Below, piece after piece: positions 1-7,185 of a stretch of 19,989 bases of DNA. Position 1 is the stretch's first letter; each line of letters begins with the position of its first letter. The stretch covers positions 1 through 19,989 of the forward strand of contig JAODBN010000027.1 of NCBI GenBank assembly GCA_025463965.1, in the 5' to 3' direction. Made by a program: the position numbers and the translations under genes. The notes under the pieces are model-generated. The model was not told the DNA's origin and did not search any database. It worked only from the letters and a program-made list of their open reading frames with translations. This stretch comes from Acidimicrobiaceae bacterium. Its GTDB lineage: Bacteria; Actinomycetota; Acidimicrobiia; Acidimicrobiales; Bog-793.

Positions 1-530
1 CGAGGCTCAGCGCGCTCGCCGTGTTGGTCACTTCCGAGCTCATCGAGCCGGTGCCGCCGTTGGCCGAGAAGGTCACCGTGTGGGCGTTGGCCACCCACTG
101 GGCGTAGAGGGTGGTGTCGGCGGTGAACGCGTAGCTCGCCCCATCGGCGTAGGAGGTGCCCGAGCCATCAGCGGCGGTGTTCCAGCCGGTGAAGGTGTAG
201 TTGGCCCGGGTGAAGGAGTCGGTCGTGAGGGCGCTCGCGACGTTGGTGGTCTCGATGCCCATCGAGCCGGTGCCGCCGTTGGCCGAGAAGGTCACCGTGT
301 GGGCGTTGGCCACCCACTGGGCGTAGAGGGTGGTGTCGGCGGTGAACGCGTAGCTCGCCCCATCCGCATAGGCCGTGCCGCCGCCTGCTGCCACCGTGTT
401 CCAGCCCGAGAAGCTGTAGCCCGCGCGGGTGAAGGAGTTCGTCGTGAGGGCGGTCGCCACGTTGGTGGCCTCGGCGCTCATCGAGCCCGTGCCGCCATTG
501 GCGTTGAACGTCACCGTGTGGGTGGCAGGG
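1..530 (-). repeat. tandem 219-bp InlB B-repeat coding units
   Basis: The GSM codons lie at 481-479, 262-260 and 43-41, a period of exactly 219 bp (73 codons). Bases 41-145 and 260-364 are identical over 105 bp. Two whole units and part of a third are in the window, and the array probably continues to the left. Confidence 0.9.
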
Positions 531-2293
531 ACGATCGTCACTGCAGACACCGGACTAGCGGCGGTGACGTCCCGAGAGGTCGCCGCCAGGAACCCGGAGG
601 CGAGGTAAGTACCAGCTACGGGGTTCTGGATCCCAGCGACGGTGAGCGTGCCCGCGGTGCTGTTGGCGAGAGCGCATGTCCCAGAGAGCGTGATCGTGAC
701 GACCTGGCCGCTCGTGGAGCCAGTCGTCGTGCCGGTGCAGGTTCCAGTGAAGCCCGAGGCGAAGGTCACCGTCGGCGTGCTCGGGATGACGAAGCCCGAA
801 CCGAAGGTGACGCTGATCGTGTCGCCTGATGCAAGCGAACCACTCGAGGACGGGGTCAAGCCGACCGTCCACATCGATGTCGAGTTCGCCGAGGACGAGC
901 CGAGCGTGAAAGTGACGCCGGTGGTCGTCGTTGCGTTGATCGTCACTCCGGCAGCCGGGCTTGCCGCCGTGACGTCCTTGGAGGTGGAAACGCTGAAGCT
1001 GGTGTTGGACTGCGTGCCGGCCCCCGGGTTTTTGATTCCGGCGAGGGCAATCGTGCCCGCGGTGCTGTTGGCGAGGGCGCATGTCCCAGAGAGCGTGATC
1101 GTGACGACCTGGCCGCTCGTCGTGCCCGTGGTCGTGCCGGTGCAGGTTCCCGTAAACCCGGTGGCGAAGGTCACCGTCGGCGTGGCCGGGATGACGAAGC
1201 CCGGACCGAAGGTGACACTGACAGTGTTTCCAGAGGCGAGCGCGCCGCTCGAGGACGGAGTCAAGCCGACCGTCCACGTCGAGGTCGAGTTCGCCGAGGA
1301 GGAGCCGGGCGTGAACGTGACTCCGGTGGTCGTCGTCGCGTTGATCGTCACCGCAGAGGCGGGGCTAGCGGTCGTGACGTCCTGGGAAGTCGCCACCAAG
1401 AAACCAGAAGCGGGATAGGAACCGGCTCCAGGGTTCTGGATCCCCGCGATGGTCAGCGTGCCCGCGGTGCTGTTGGCGAGGGCGCAGGTCCCAGAGAGCG
1501 TGATCGTGACGACCTGGCCGCTCGTAGTGCCCGTCGTCGTGCCGGTGCACGTTCCAGTGAAGCCGGAGGCGAAGGTCACCGTTGGCGTGGTCGGGACGAC
1601 GAAGCCCGAACCGAAGGTGACACTGACAGTGTTGCCAGAGGCAAGCGCACCACTGGAGGACGGGGTGAGGCGGACCGTCCACGTCGAGGTTGAGTTGGCG
1701 GACGAGGACGCCGGGTTGAAGGTAACGCCCGAGGGCGTCGTTGCCGTCGCAATAACGACAGCGGACGCCGGATTGACGACCGTCTTGTCGCCAGTGGTCT
1801 TTACCGAGAACCCGGTGGCGGCATAGGAACCCGCCGTCGGATTTTTGATTCCGGCAATGGTGACGGTGCCCGCAGTGCTGTTGGCGAGGGCGCAGGTCCC
1901 AGAGAGCGTGATCGTGACGACCTGGCCGCTCGTAGCGCCCGTCGTCGTGCCACAGCTTCCCGTAAACCCCGTGGGCAAGGTCACCGTGGGAGTGGCTGGG
2001 ATGACGAAGCCCGAAGCGAAGGTCACGGTGATCGTGTTCCCCGAGGCAAGCGCACCAGCCGAGGATGCGGTGAATCCGACCGTCCACTTGGAGGTCGCGC
2101 CGCCCGTCTGGGGCGCACCGGTGAAGCTCACCGCGGTGACCGGGGTCGGAGCGGCGGCGAAGGCGGAACCGCCGCTGAACGTACCGACCAGCCCGGCAAC
2201 GCCTGTCATCGCTGCAAAAAGCACGCTTGCGACCCGCCCAAAGCGGCGGCGCCTATTCGTGTGCCTAGTCAAGCGATGCATCCGATTGCCCAT
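1..2293 (-). CDS. secreted repeat surface protein with InlB B-repeats (partial, C-terminus beyond window)
   Basis: The frame is open from an ATG at 2293 to the left edge, 764 codons without a stop. The N-terminus is a Sec signal: an Arg-rich start (RRRRFGR), a hydrophobic core (VASVLFAAMTGVAG) and an AFA-A cleavage site near residue 47. Then come four near-identical beta-rich repeats, each with a TWTV motif (Trp70, 205, 340, 475, exactly 135 residues apart) and a Cys pair flanking a Thr/Gly-rich segment (TGTCTGTTTG, then SGTCALANSTAG), which could form a disulfide. From about residue 590 there are InlB B-repeat (Listeria-Bacteroides/Flg_new) units with HTVTFxANGGTGSM and TLYAQW, 73 residues apart. 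Likely a cell-surface or released adhesin; its ligand cannot be read from sequence. No strong Shine-Dalgarno precedes the ATG, and a second in-frame ATG lies four codons downstream. The wall anchor, if any, is outside the window. Confidence 0.88.
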   Translation of the reverse strand, partial: MGNRMHRLTRHTNRRRRFGRVASVLFAAMTGVAGLVGTFSGGSAFAAAPTPVTAVSFTGAPQTGGATSKWTVGFTASSAGALASGNTITVTFASGFVIPATPTVTLPTGFTGSCGTTTGATSGQVVTITLSGTCALANSTAGTVTIAGIKNPTAGSYAATGFSVKTTGDKTVVNPASAVVIATATTPSGVTFNPASSSANSTSTWTVRLTPSSSGALASGNTVSVTFGSGFVVPTTPTVTFASGFTGTCTGTTTGTTSGQVVTITLSGTCALANSTAGTLTIAGIQNPGAGSYPASGFLVATSQDVTTASPASAVTINATTTTGVTFTPGSSSANSTSTWTVGLTPSSSGALASGNTVSVTFGPGFVIPATPTVTFATGFTGTCTGTTTGTTSGQVVTITLSGTCALANSTAGTIALAGIKNPGAGTQSNTSFSVSTSKDVTAASPAAGVTINATTTTGVTFTLGSSSANSTSMWTVGLTPSSSGSLASGDTISVTFGSGFVIPSTPTVTFASGFTGTCTGTTTGSTSGQVVTITLSGTCALANSTAGTLTVAGIQNPVAGTYLASGFLAATSRDVTAASPVSAVTIVPATHTVTFNANGGTGSMSAEATNVATALTTNSFTRAGYSFSGWNTVAAGGGTAYADGASYAFTADTTLYAQWVANAHTVTFSANGGTGSMGIETTNVASALTTDSFTRANYTFTGWNTAADGSGTSYADGASYAFTADTTLYAQWVANAHTVTFSANGGTGSMSSEVTNTASALSL
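540..2170 (-). repeat. four tandem 405-bp coding repeats
   Basis: The TGG codon of the TWTV motif lies at 2086-2084, 1681-1679, 1276-1274 and 871-869, so the period is exactly 405 bp (135 codons). The best conserved part is the run encoding GQVVTITLSGTCALANSTAG, which recurs almost unchanged at the nucleotide level near 650, 1055, 1460 and 1865. The copy nearest the N-terminus is the most diverged. Near-identity between copies suggests recent duplication or gene conversion. Confidence 0.9.
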
Positions 2294-2389
2294 TTCGATT
2301 ACTCGATGAGGTGGGCTCGGTTTCGCCTCTCGCTCCCCGGTGGACCAATGGCGACCGCAGTCGTCCGCCGGATCTTTGCGTGCCCTCCC

Positions 2390-2405
2390 TAGTTCTGAAG
2401 AACTA
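2390..2405. promoter_or_regulatory. perfect 16-bp palindrome upstream of the surface-protein gene
   Basis: TAGTTCT-GA-AGAACTA is a perfect inverted repeat (7+2+7) about 97 bp upstream of the ATG at 2293. It could be a regulator site or a leader hairpin. I see no further copy in the intergenic DNA. Function is inferred from position only. Confidence 0.4.
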
Positions 2406-2827
2406 CGGATGCCCCCTTCACGGGAGCAGCACTATTTTTACTCCATTTGATGCCTTGGCGCAAGCAACTCACGCTCTGTAGTGGGCAACCGCCTCGGTGT
2501 GGTTCTTTGGGACCGATTGGCCATCCGCGCTTCAATCCGTCTTTAGCTTCCCACCGTCAGTAGCGCCGTGCCGACTCAACGTGAGGGCTTTCGTCTTCTC
2601 CCAGCTGGCGCCCAGGGCCGTCTCGCTGCCTCGCCACCGACAAACCGCCACTCCGCCAGGAGCTGGCGCACCGCCCGAATAACATGTACGCCTGGGTTCT
2701 GCTGGTCAAATTCAAACGGTCCCAAACGCCGTCTAACCCAAGCGATCACAATCGGCTTGCTAAAGGATTTGGCAACTAAGGAGGCGTACTTCGAAGGCCG
2801 CGTCAAATCTCAGGCTTTGCGTATCGA
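2406..2827. other. lower-GC stretch without a convincing gene
   Basis: Base composition falls visibly here, with runs such as ACTATTTTTACTCC and many A/T-rich codon-like triplets, compared with the GC-rich genes on either side. Short open frames exist on both strands (for example 2568-3062 plus and 2576-2806 minus), but none has a ribosome site, a recognisable motif or consistent third-position GC bias. It may be a decayed gene or acquired DNA. No IS ends or attachment sites were found. Confidence 0.4.
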
Positions 2828-2848
2828 CAAGCTTCGCAGCGAAGCTTG
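2828..2848 (-). terminator. perfect hairpin just after the candidate pseudogene stop
   Basis: CAAGCTTCGC-A-GCGAAGCTTG is a perfect 10+1+10 inverted repeat. On the minus strand it begins four bases after the TAA at 2855-2853, where a transcription terminator would be expected. No T-run follows, so it is not a textbook intrinsic terminator; it may instead stabilise a 3' end. Confidence 0.4.
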
Positions 2849-2852
2849 GGAT

Positions 2853-3213
2853 TTAGATTTCCAGTTGCCTAGTTACACCGTTCGTGAGCTTACTGTTGGG
2901 CTCTTGAGCTCTCACAGCGTCCAGCCTTGTCACCTCACGGCTATCGAAAATCTCGGCACAGTCTTTGCAGTGAGCGCAGCGACACTTGGCGCTGAGCCGC
3001 GCAAGGGTCAACCTGATTCGGCTGCCGTTGGGGCAGGCAGGCCGGGCACAGACGGCGAGTAGTCGCCCGCTCCTGAGGCCCGATCCACTCCCCTCCCGGG
3101 CGGCCCGGACGCCACCCCCGGGACGGCGATCCGGGGTTCACCTCCAGGAAAGCTTTAACCGGGCCGGGGACCGATCGGGGCGCCACGGACCACCGGAACG
3201 ACGGGATCGCCAA
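2853..3213 (-). pseudogene. possible frameshifted zinc-ribbon protein remnant
   Basis: One minus frame (from about 3213) reads through WIGPQERATTRRLCPAC and then loses sense. The next frame continues as PNGSRIRLTLARLSAK, then CRCAHCKDC, and ends at TAA 2855-2853. Joined, they give CPAC, an 18-residue gap and CAHC, close to the spacing of MJ0042-type zinc ribbons (CxxC-x17-CxxC). The frames switch at a direct tetranucleotide duplication, CAGGCAGG on the plus strand at 3034-3041; removing one copy restores a single frame. The second frame has an upstream stop and no start codon of its own, which favours a real frameshift over two genes. The upstream start is unclear and the family is only suggested, so the whole call is tentative. 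Confidence 0.3.
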
Positions 3214-3471
3214 CCGCGTTCGAAGGACGTACGAGCATTGGCTGGGCGCCCGGCGAGTCGAAGACCGAGGGATGGAACTGCCAGTCCCCGGGGAATTGAG
3301 CTGCCCGGCCGGCAGACCCCCAGGAACTTGCTGTTCGACCCCAGCAGGCAGGCCGGCACGGCAGTACTTGCACCTGATCTGACACCACGTCGCGCAGGAT
3401 CCTCGACGTGAGACGGCTCCTGCGGTGCTCAGACGCTCTAGGCGTTGCGTCCGCTGGAATGCCCCTGCGAA
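3214..3471. other. intergenic DNA, no gene recognised
   Basis: GC-rich DNA between the candidate pseudogene and the STAS gene stop. Overlapping short frames occur on both strands, but none has a ribosome site or a recognisable motif. No RNA gene, repeat array or mobile-element end was seen. Confidence 0.4.
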
Positions 3472-3831
3472 CTACGCCTGCTCAGAACCGCCCTGGGCCG
3501 ACTCCATGTCGGGGAAGATATGGAACCGACTCGTGAGCCCGGTGACGTCGAGCACCTGCAACACGTTCCCCGGCACCGAGACGAGGCGGAGCGTCCCGCC
3601 CCGCTCCTCGAGGTGCCGGTGCGCCACGACCAAGGTGCCGAGACCCGTCGAGTCGACGAAGCTCACGTTGGCAAGGTCGACCAGCAGCGAGCTGGGCGCC
3701 TCGGCCACGAGCTCCGCCAGTGCGCCGTGGAGGCGAGGAGCGGTCATCACGTCGATCTCTCCGTAGACGAAGAGCACCGGATGCCCGCCGTACTCCATCC
3801 GCACAAGGTCGAACTCGGTGGTCTCCGCCAT
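3472..3831 (-). CDS. STAS-domain anti-sigma factor antagonist
   Basis: 119-residue single-domain STAS protein. In this family (SpoIIAA/RsbV type) the unphosphorylated protein binds an anti-sigma kinase and frees a sigma factor; phosphorylation of a conserved Ser switches it off. Visible hallmarks are the early strand and turn VLFVYGEIDVMTAPRL and the phospho-site loop NVSFVDSTGLGTLVVAHR, with Ser61 the likely target, followed by GGTLRLVSVPGNVLQVLDVTG. I chose the ATG at 3831 because a GGAGGG ribosome site lies three bases upstream; a longer frame to 3912 has no such support and adds 27 unfolded-looking residues. No anti-sigma kinase, phosphatase or sigma factor gene is adjacent, so its partner is unknown. 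Confidence 0.9.
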   Translation of the reverse strand: MAETTEFDLVRMEYGGHPVLFVYGEIDVMTAPRLHGALAELVAEAPSSLLVDLANVSFVDSTGLGTLVVAHRHLEERGGTLRLVSVPGNVLQVLDVTGLTSRFHIFPDMESAQGGSEQA

Positions 3832-4159
3832 GGTCCCTCCCCGGTGCTCGCGCGCGGACACGCATCCGCGCTTCGGCCGAGGCGACCCTAGCCCGTGCGC
3901 CTCGCGCTCCACGATTCAAATCTCGAATCGATAGAGCCCCACGCGGCGCTCAGGGGGCCGATGCGGGCCGCCCGCAACCCTCATTTGCGCAGTTCTGGGC
4001 TCTTGCCTGTGGACCACGCTGTTCCTCATCTGGGGACGAACGGTGGATTTCGCGGGGATGCTGTCGAGAACCTCGGGATCTCGCGAATTGCCATTGACCG
4101 CTCGTCCGCCCCGAACCAAACTGCCTTCACCGAGGACGGCGAGGGCAACCGAGCCGGGC

Positions 4160-4440
4160 AGAACGAATCACCTGAAAGGGTGAGACGAGAACGGACTAGC
4201 CGCAAGGCCAGGACGGATGCCCGGTGACGAGCGCAGACCAAGTCGGTAGGAAGCAGGACGGCAGCACGAAGAGCTCTTGAGCGCTTCGCCGCTGTCCGGT
4301 CACCGAGAGGTGCCCGGCCCGTCCGGTGCCGCGAGGCGTCGGGAAGGCGAACCGGCGAGGTAGCCGCAAGGCGCCGCGACCCGGGGATCCTGGCCTCCGT
4401 GGGCAGCGGCCCCGGGGAGTACGGCGGCTTCGGCCGACCG
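4160..4440 (+). ncRNA. cluster of tetraloop hairpins, candidate structured RNA
   Basis: Within the 686-bp gap between the STAS gene and the next gene stop, the plus strand holds several short stems capped by stable tetraloops: CACC-GAGA-GGTG at 4301-4312, flanked by CCGG/CCGG to make a long stem 4296-4317; GCC-GCAA-GGC at 4199-4208 and 4363-4372; GCC-GCGA-GGC at 4328-4337; CGGC-TTCG-GCCG at 4425-4436; and TCACC-TGAAAG-GGTGA at 4168-4183. GNRA and UUCG loops are strand-specific, which points to a plus-strand RNA. TAGCCGCAAGGC occurs twice (4197 and 4361). It does not match RNase P RNA, tmRNA, SRP RNA or any riboswitch I know. GC-rich DNA makes chance hairpins common, so confidence is low. The rest of 3832-4517 holds nothing I recognise. 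Confidence 0.25.
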
Positions 4441-4517
4441 GCTACCCGGGGCTGCTCCGCGTCCGTCGACCGGCTGCCCAGCAGCTGCGGCGTGGACGGT
4501 CGCTCAACTCTGACGGC

Positions 4518-6209
4518 TCAGGTCGCCCCCCCGACGTCGACGCTTTGCACCGGCTTTGCGCCGCTCGAGTAAAAGTCCCTCCAGTTCGCGATCGACGGGT
4601 GCTTCTTCGCAGCGGGACCGGAGCCGAAGGCGCGCAGCACGTTCAGCGTGACCTTCTCCGCCGCCGCCTGCGCCGGTGACCGGCCGAACCGGAGCGCACC
4701 GTCAAGCGCAGATGAGCCGTCCCACAGCAGCTGCACCCACCTGGCCGTTCCGGAAGCGAACACCCCTCCGCCACCGCTGTGGGTGTAATAGGTCATGTCC
4801 GAGTAGAGACTCCCGCTCACCGAGTTCACCGGGGAGTGGGCGAGGATCGCCACGTTCTTCGGGCCCGGCAGGCCCGGCTCGAACCCATCGAATTCCGAGC
4901 CAACGACTTCCTGGCCGGGAACGCCACGGATCGCCTCGCCGTTGCGCACGCCCACGCCCTTGAACACGAAGGACGAGGCATCGGCCACGACCATTGGGGC
5001 CGCGGCGCCAAAGGACTGGTACATCGAGCCGATCAGAGCGCTCTCGGGGTACTGGTGGCCCGGCGTGTCGGTCGCCCACGACGCGCCGGTCGCCAATTTC
5101 GGCTCGGTCCTCGAAATCGGGTCCGCTGCGGCGTCCTTGTAGCAGACGACCTGGCGGTTGGCGACGCCCCTGCCCGACGGCTGGAACCGGATCTGGCGGT
5201 AGCAGGCGTTGGCCCCGAGAAAAGCCAGGTTGACGCCTTTAGCGAGCGCGTCGGCGGCACCGTCGAAGCGCATCTGCCAGGACCAGTACTCGTCGTGACC
5301 GAGGCTGATCAGACAGCGGTGGTTGGCAAGCAGGTGGGGACGAGCGTGGAGGTCAACGTCTGTCCAGTAGGTCACGTCGAGGCCGTAGCGCTCAGCCATG
5401 TAGATGAAGGGAAGCTCGTTGCCGATGAAGTCGCCAGAGCCCTGAGTGTCGGGGCCCCGATACGGGCGGTCGAAGGAGACCACGCGGGCGCGCTCGGAAA
5501 GTGATCCCGAGGATCCGCCGCCGTACAGGCTGTAGCCGCCGTAGAGGTTGTACGCCTGCCAGGTGGTCACCGCGTTCTGAACGACGAACGTCGCCTTGCT
5601 CTCGTCGTCTCGGACGGTGAACGGCACGTAGTGGCGTTGGCCTCCTCCGCCGACGAGATGGAGAAGATACGCGCCCGGTGGCCAGTCCTTGCCGACCTCT
5701 AGGCGAGCCGACGGCACCCAGTTCCGGCACTCGATGAGATTGACCGAGCCCACCGGCATCGGGACGGGTTGCACCCTGCCGGAAAGCTCAGTGGTCGACC
5801 GGATCCGGCGCGCGCCATTGCCCTGGTAGTAGCCCACCCGCAGCACATCGACTCGAAAGTGGGCGGCCGAGGTGTTCGCGTAGAGCGTCAGCTCGTCTCC
5901 CTGGCGATAGCTCACCTGGTCGACAAAGCCCTCGATCGGCGCTGGGTATCCCGCGGGCGACGGTCCCGGAGGGATGACCCACTTCTCCGGCGCGATCCCG
6001 GGTCGGCGGTTCTCCTCCACGAGCCACTCAGCCACCGGGAGGCCGTCCACCTCGTGCACCGCCGCGGGAGCCTTGGGACGAGGACGCTTGTCCGGGCGCA
6101 CCGTCTCCAAAGGTCGACCCTCGGCGTCCACCCCGCCGAGGGTCGTCTGGTCCAGGGCTGCTGCGCCCGCCAATGCCCCCAGACCCTGGAGGAACCTTCG
6201 TCTTTTCAC
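4518..6209 (-). CDS. Tat-exported N,N-dimethylformamidase beta subunit-like protein
   Basis: 563 residues. The protein starts with a twin-arginine signal, KRRRFLQGLGALAGAAA, so it is probably exported folded. The body matches the C-terminal domain family of N,N-dimethylformamidase large subunits: a beta-sandwich N-part (VDVLRVGYYQGNGAR is typical of these proteins), then VVQNAVTTWQAYNLYGG, the signature LGHDEYWSWQMR followed by GVNLAFLGANACYRQIRF, and a late block with YYTHSGGGGVF. Family members sit in a glutamine-amidotransferase-like fold, but most relatives have no proven substrate; formamide hydrolysis is only a family inference. The GTG at 6209 is preferred because it places the Tat motif at the N-terminus; the frame stays open upstream to 6419 with non-signal-like sequence. 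The ribosome site is weak. It is divergent from the Lgt-like gene at 6370. Confidence 0.82.
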   Translation of the reverse strand: MKRRRFLQGLGALAGAAALDQTTLGGVDAEGRPLETVRPDKRPRPKAPAAVHEVDGLPVAEWLVEENRRPGIAPEKWVIPPGPSPAGYPAPIEGFVDQVSYRQGDELTLYANTSAAHFRVDVLRVGYYQGNGARRIRSTTELSGRVQPVPMPVGSVNLIECRNWVPSARLEVGKDWPPGAYLLHLVGGGGQRHYVPFTVRDDESKATFVVQNAVTTWQAYNLYGGYSLYGGGSSGSLSERARVVSFDRPYRGPDTQGSGDFIGNELPFIYMAERYGLDVTYWTDVDLHARPHLLANHRCLISLGHDEYWSWQMRFDGAADALAKGVNLAFLGANACYRQIRFQPSGRGVANRQVVCYKDAAADPISRTEPKLATGASWATDTPGHQYPESALIGSMYQSFGAAAPMVVADASSFVFKGVGVRNGEAIRGVPGQEVVGSEFDGFEPGLPGPKNVAILAHSPVNSVSGSLYSDMTYYTHSGGGGVFASGTARWVQLLWDGSSALDGALRFGRSPAQAAAEKVTLNVLRAFGSGPAAKKHPSIANWRDFYSSGAKPVQSVDVGGAT

Positions 6210-6369
6210 CCGGCGAATCGTACGGTGCGACGGCCGCTTGGCCGTGCCGGGCGGCGAACGTTGTCGCCGCTCCCCACCGTGTCTGCCCGCGGGGACCGGG
6301 CGCAGGCGGGGAGGGACATACTTGTGGGATGTCCTCGGGGCGCCGCGACGGCGGTGGGAGCAGGTCGCG

Positions 6370-7185
6370 GTGAGGCCGATCCCGGTCGAGTTCCACCTCG
6401 GCCCGCTCGCCATCCACACCTACGGCATCGGCCTCGCGCTGACGTTCTGGTTCGCTTATCGCTATCTCGCCCGAAGGCTGCGTGATGCCGGCTATCCCGA
6501 CGAGTGGCTCTCCATCGCCTTCGTCTGGATCGTCGTCGCGGCCGTCGTCGGCGCTCGGGCGCTCCACGTGCTCGCCAACCTGCACGACTACCAGGCAAGG
6601 CCGATGCTCGTCTTCGCCGTGTGGGAGGGCGGTCTGTCCTCCTACGGCGGGCTGTTGCTTGCGATCCCCGTAGGGCTCTTCGTGGCCCGACGACGCTGTC
6701 CCCAGCTGCGGCTCGCCGTGGCCGGTGATCTGGTGACGCCGGTGCTCATCGCTGCCTGGGCGCTCGGGCGTCTGCTCGGCCCCCAGCTGATGGTGGCCGG
6801 AGGCGGCAAGCCGACGCACCAGTGGTTTGGGATGTACTACGCCGACCAGATCGGCCGTCGCCTGCCCGTGCCCATCTTTCAGTCCCTCGAGTGCGCGGCG
6901 GCTTTCGTGATCGTCATCGCCCTCGAGCGCCGACTTCGCCGCCGCGGTGGACCGGTCGGCGTCGTCACCGCGGTCGGCGTGGCGCTGTGGTCGCTCAGCC
7001 GTTTTTTCGACTCATATCTCTGGCTCGGCCACGACGCCGGAACGGTGCCGATTGAGGCGGCCGGGCTTGGACTGTTCGGCGCCGGCATGCTTGTCGCCGG
7101 CTACTTGATGCTGCGAGCGAGGCGCAGGGCGCAGCCCTCGGAGCGCGCGCCCCAAAGGCCCGCCGCTGTCGCCGCTCCACATTGA
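6370..7185 (+). CDS. Lgt-like (prolipoprotein diacylglyceryl transferase family) membrane protein, atypical
   Basis: 271 residues with about seven membrane segments and clear Lgt-family order: GPLAIHTYG near the N-terminus, GARALHVLA, VWEGGLSSYGGLL, LGRLLG, and a late RFFDSYLW. True Lgt moves diacylglycerol from phosphatidylglycerol to the lipobox Cys of prolipoproteins. Here several family-critical positions differ: the GRxGNFxNGE signature is reduced to GRLLGPQL (Arg134 kept, Asn lost), the HPxQLYE motif is PVPIFQSLE, and the Arg of the late RxxxEFxR motif is Trp218. It may therefore be a diverged paralogue with another substrate. Start: GTG 6370 fits the family N-terminus; an in-frame TTG at 6322 has a better GGAGGG site and is a real alternative. 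Its stop overlaps the next gene by four bases. Confidence 0.8.
   Translation: MRPIPVEFHLGPLAIHTYGIGLALTFWFAYRYLARRLRDAGYPDEWLSIAFVWIVVAAVVGARALHVLANLHDYQARPMLVFAVWEGGLSSYGGLLLAIPVGLFVARRRCPQLRLAVAGDLVTPVLIAAWALGRLLGPQLMVAGGGKPTHQWFGMYYADQIGRRLPVPIFQSLECAAAFVIVIALERRLRRRGGPVGVVTAVGVALWSLSRFFDSYLWLGHDAGTVPIEAAGLGLFGAGMLVAGYLMLRARRRAQPSERAPQRPAAVAAPH

Noticed and set aside
642..1418. Long plus-strand open frames rich in Val and Pro across the adhesin (also 1449-1826 and 1845-2309)
   Set aside because: They are antisense shadows of the GC-rich repeats: they recur with the same 405-bp period, have no ribosome sites and no recognisable domain. The minus frame has a signal peptide and known repeats.
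2294..2460. Possible c-di-GMP class I riboswitch in the adhesin leader (a stem followed by CACGCAAAG)
   Set aside because: The stem lacks the GNRA loop, the GGCAAACC block is missing, extra bases lie before the ACGCAAAG block, and the 3' half does not match.
2568..3062. 164-residue plus-strand frame in the lower-GC region
   Set aside because: No ribosome site, no recognisable motif, and it spans the hairpin and the opposite-strand zinc-ribbon remnant. Kept only as part of the gene-free description.
4160..4440. RNase P RNA, tmRNA, group II intron or c-di-GMP riboswitch in the tetraloop cluster
   Set aside because: Their conserved blocks (for example GAGGAAAGTCC, ACAGAAA, or the domain V hairpin) are absent.
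6250..6268. Imperfect palindrome GGCGGCGAACGTTGTCGCC between divergent genes
   Set aside because: Two mismatched pairs and common in GC-rich DNA; not enough to call an operator.
5974..6369. N-terminal extension of the Lgt-like frame back to 5974
   Set aside because: It overlaps the opposite-strand Tat protein gene and adds 132 residues of Arg/Pro-rich sequence unlike Lgt.
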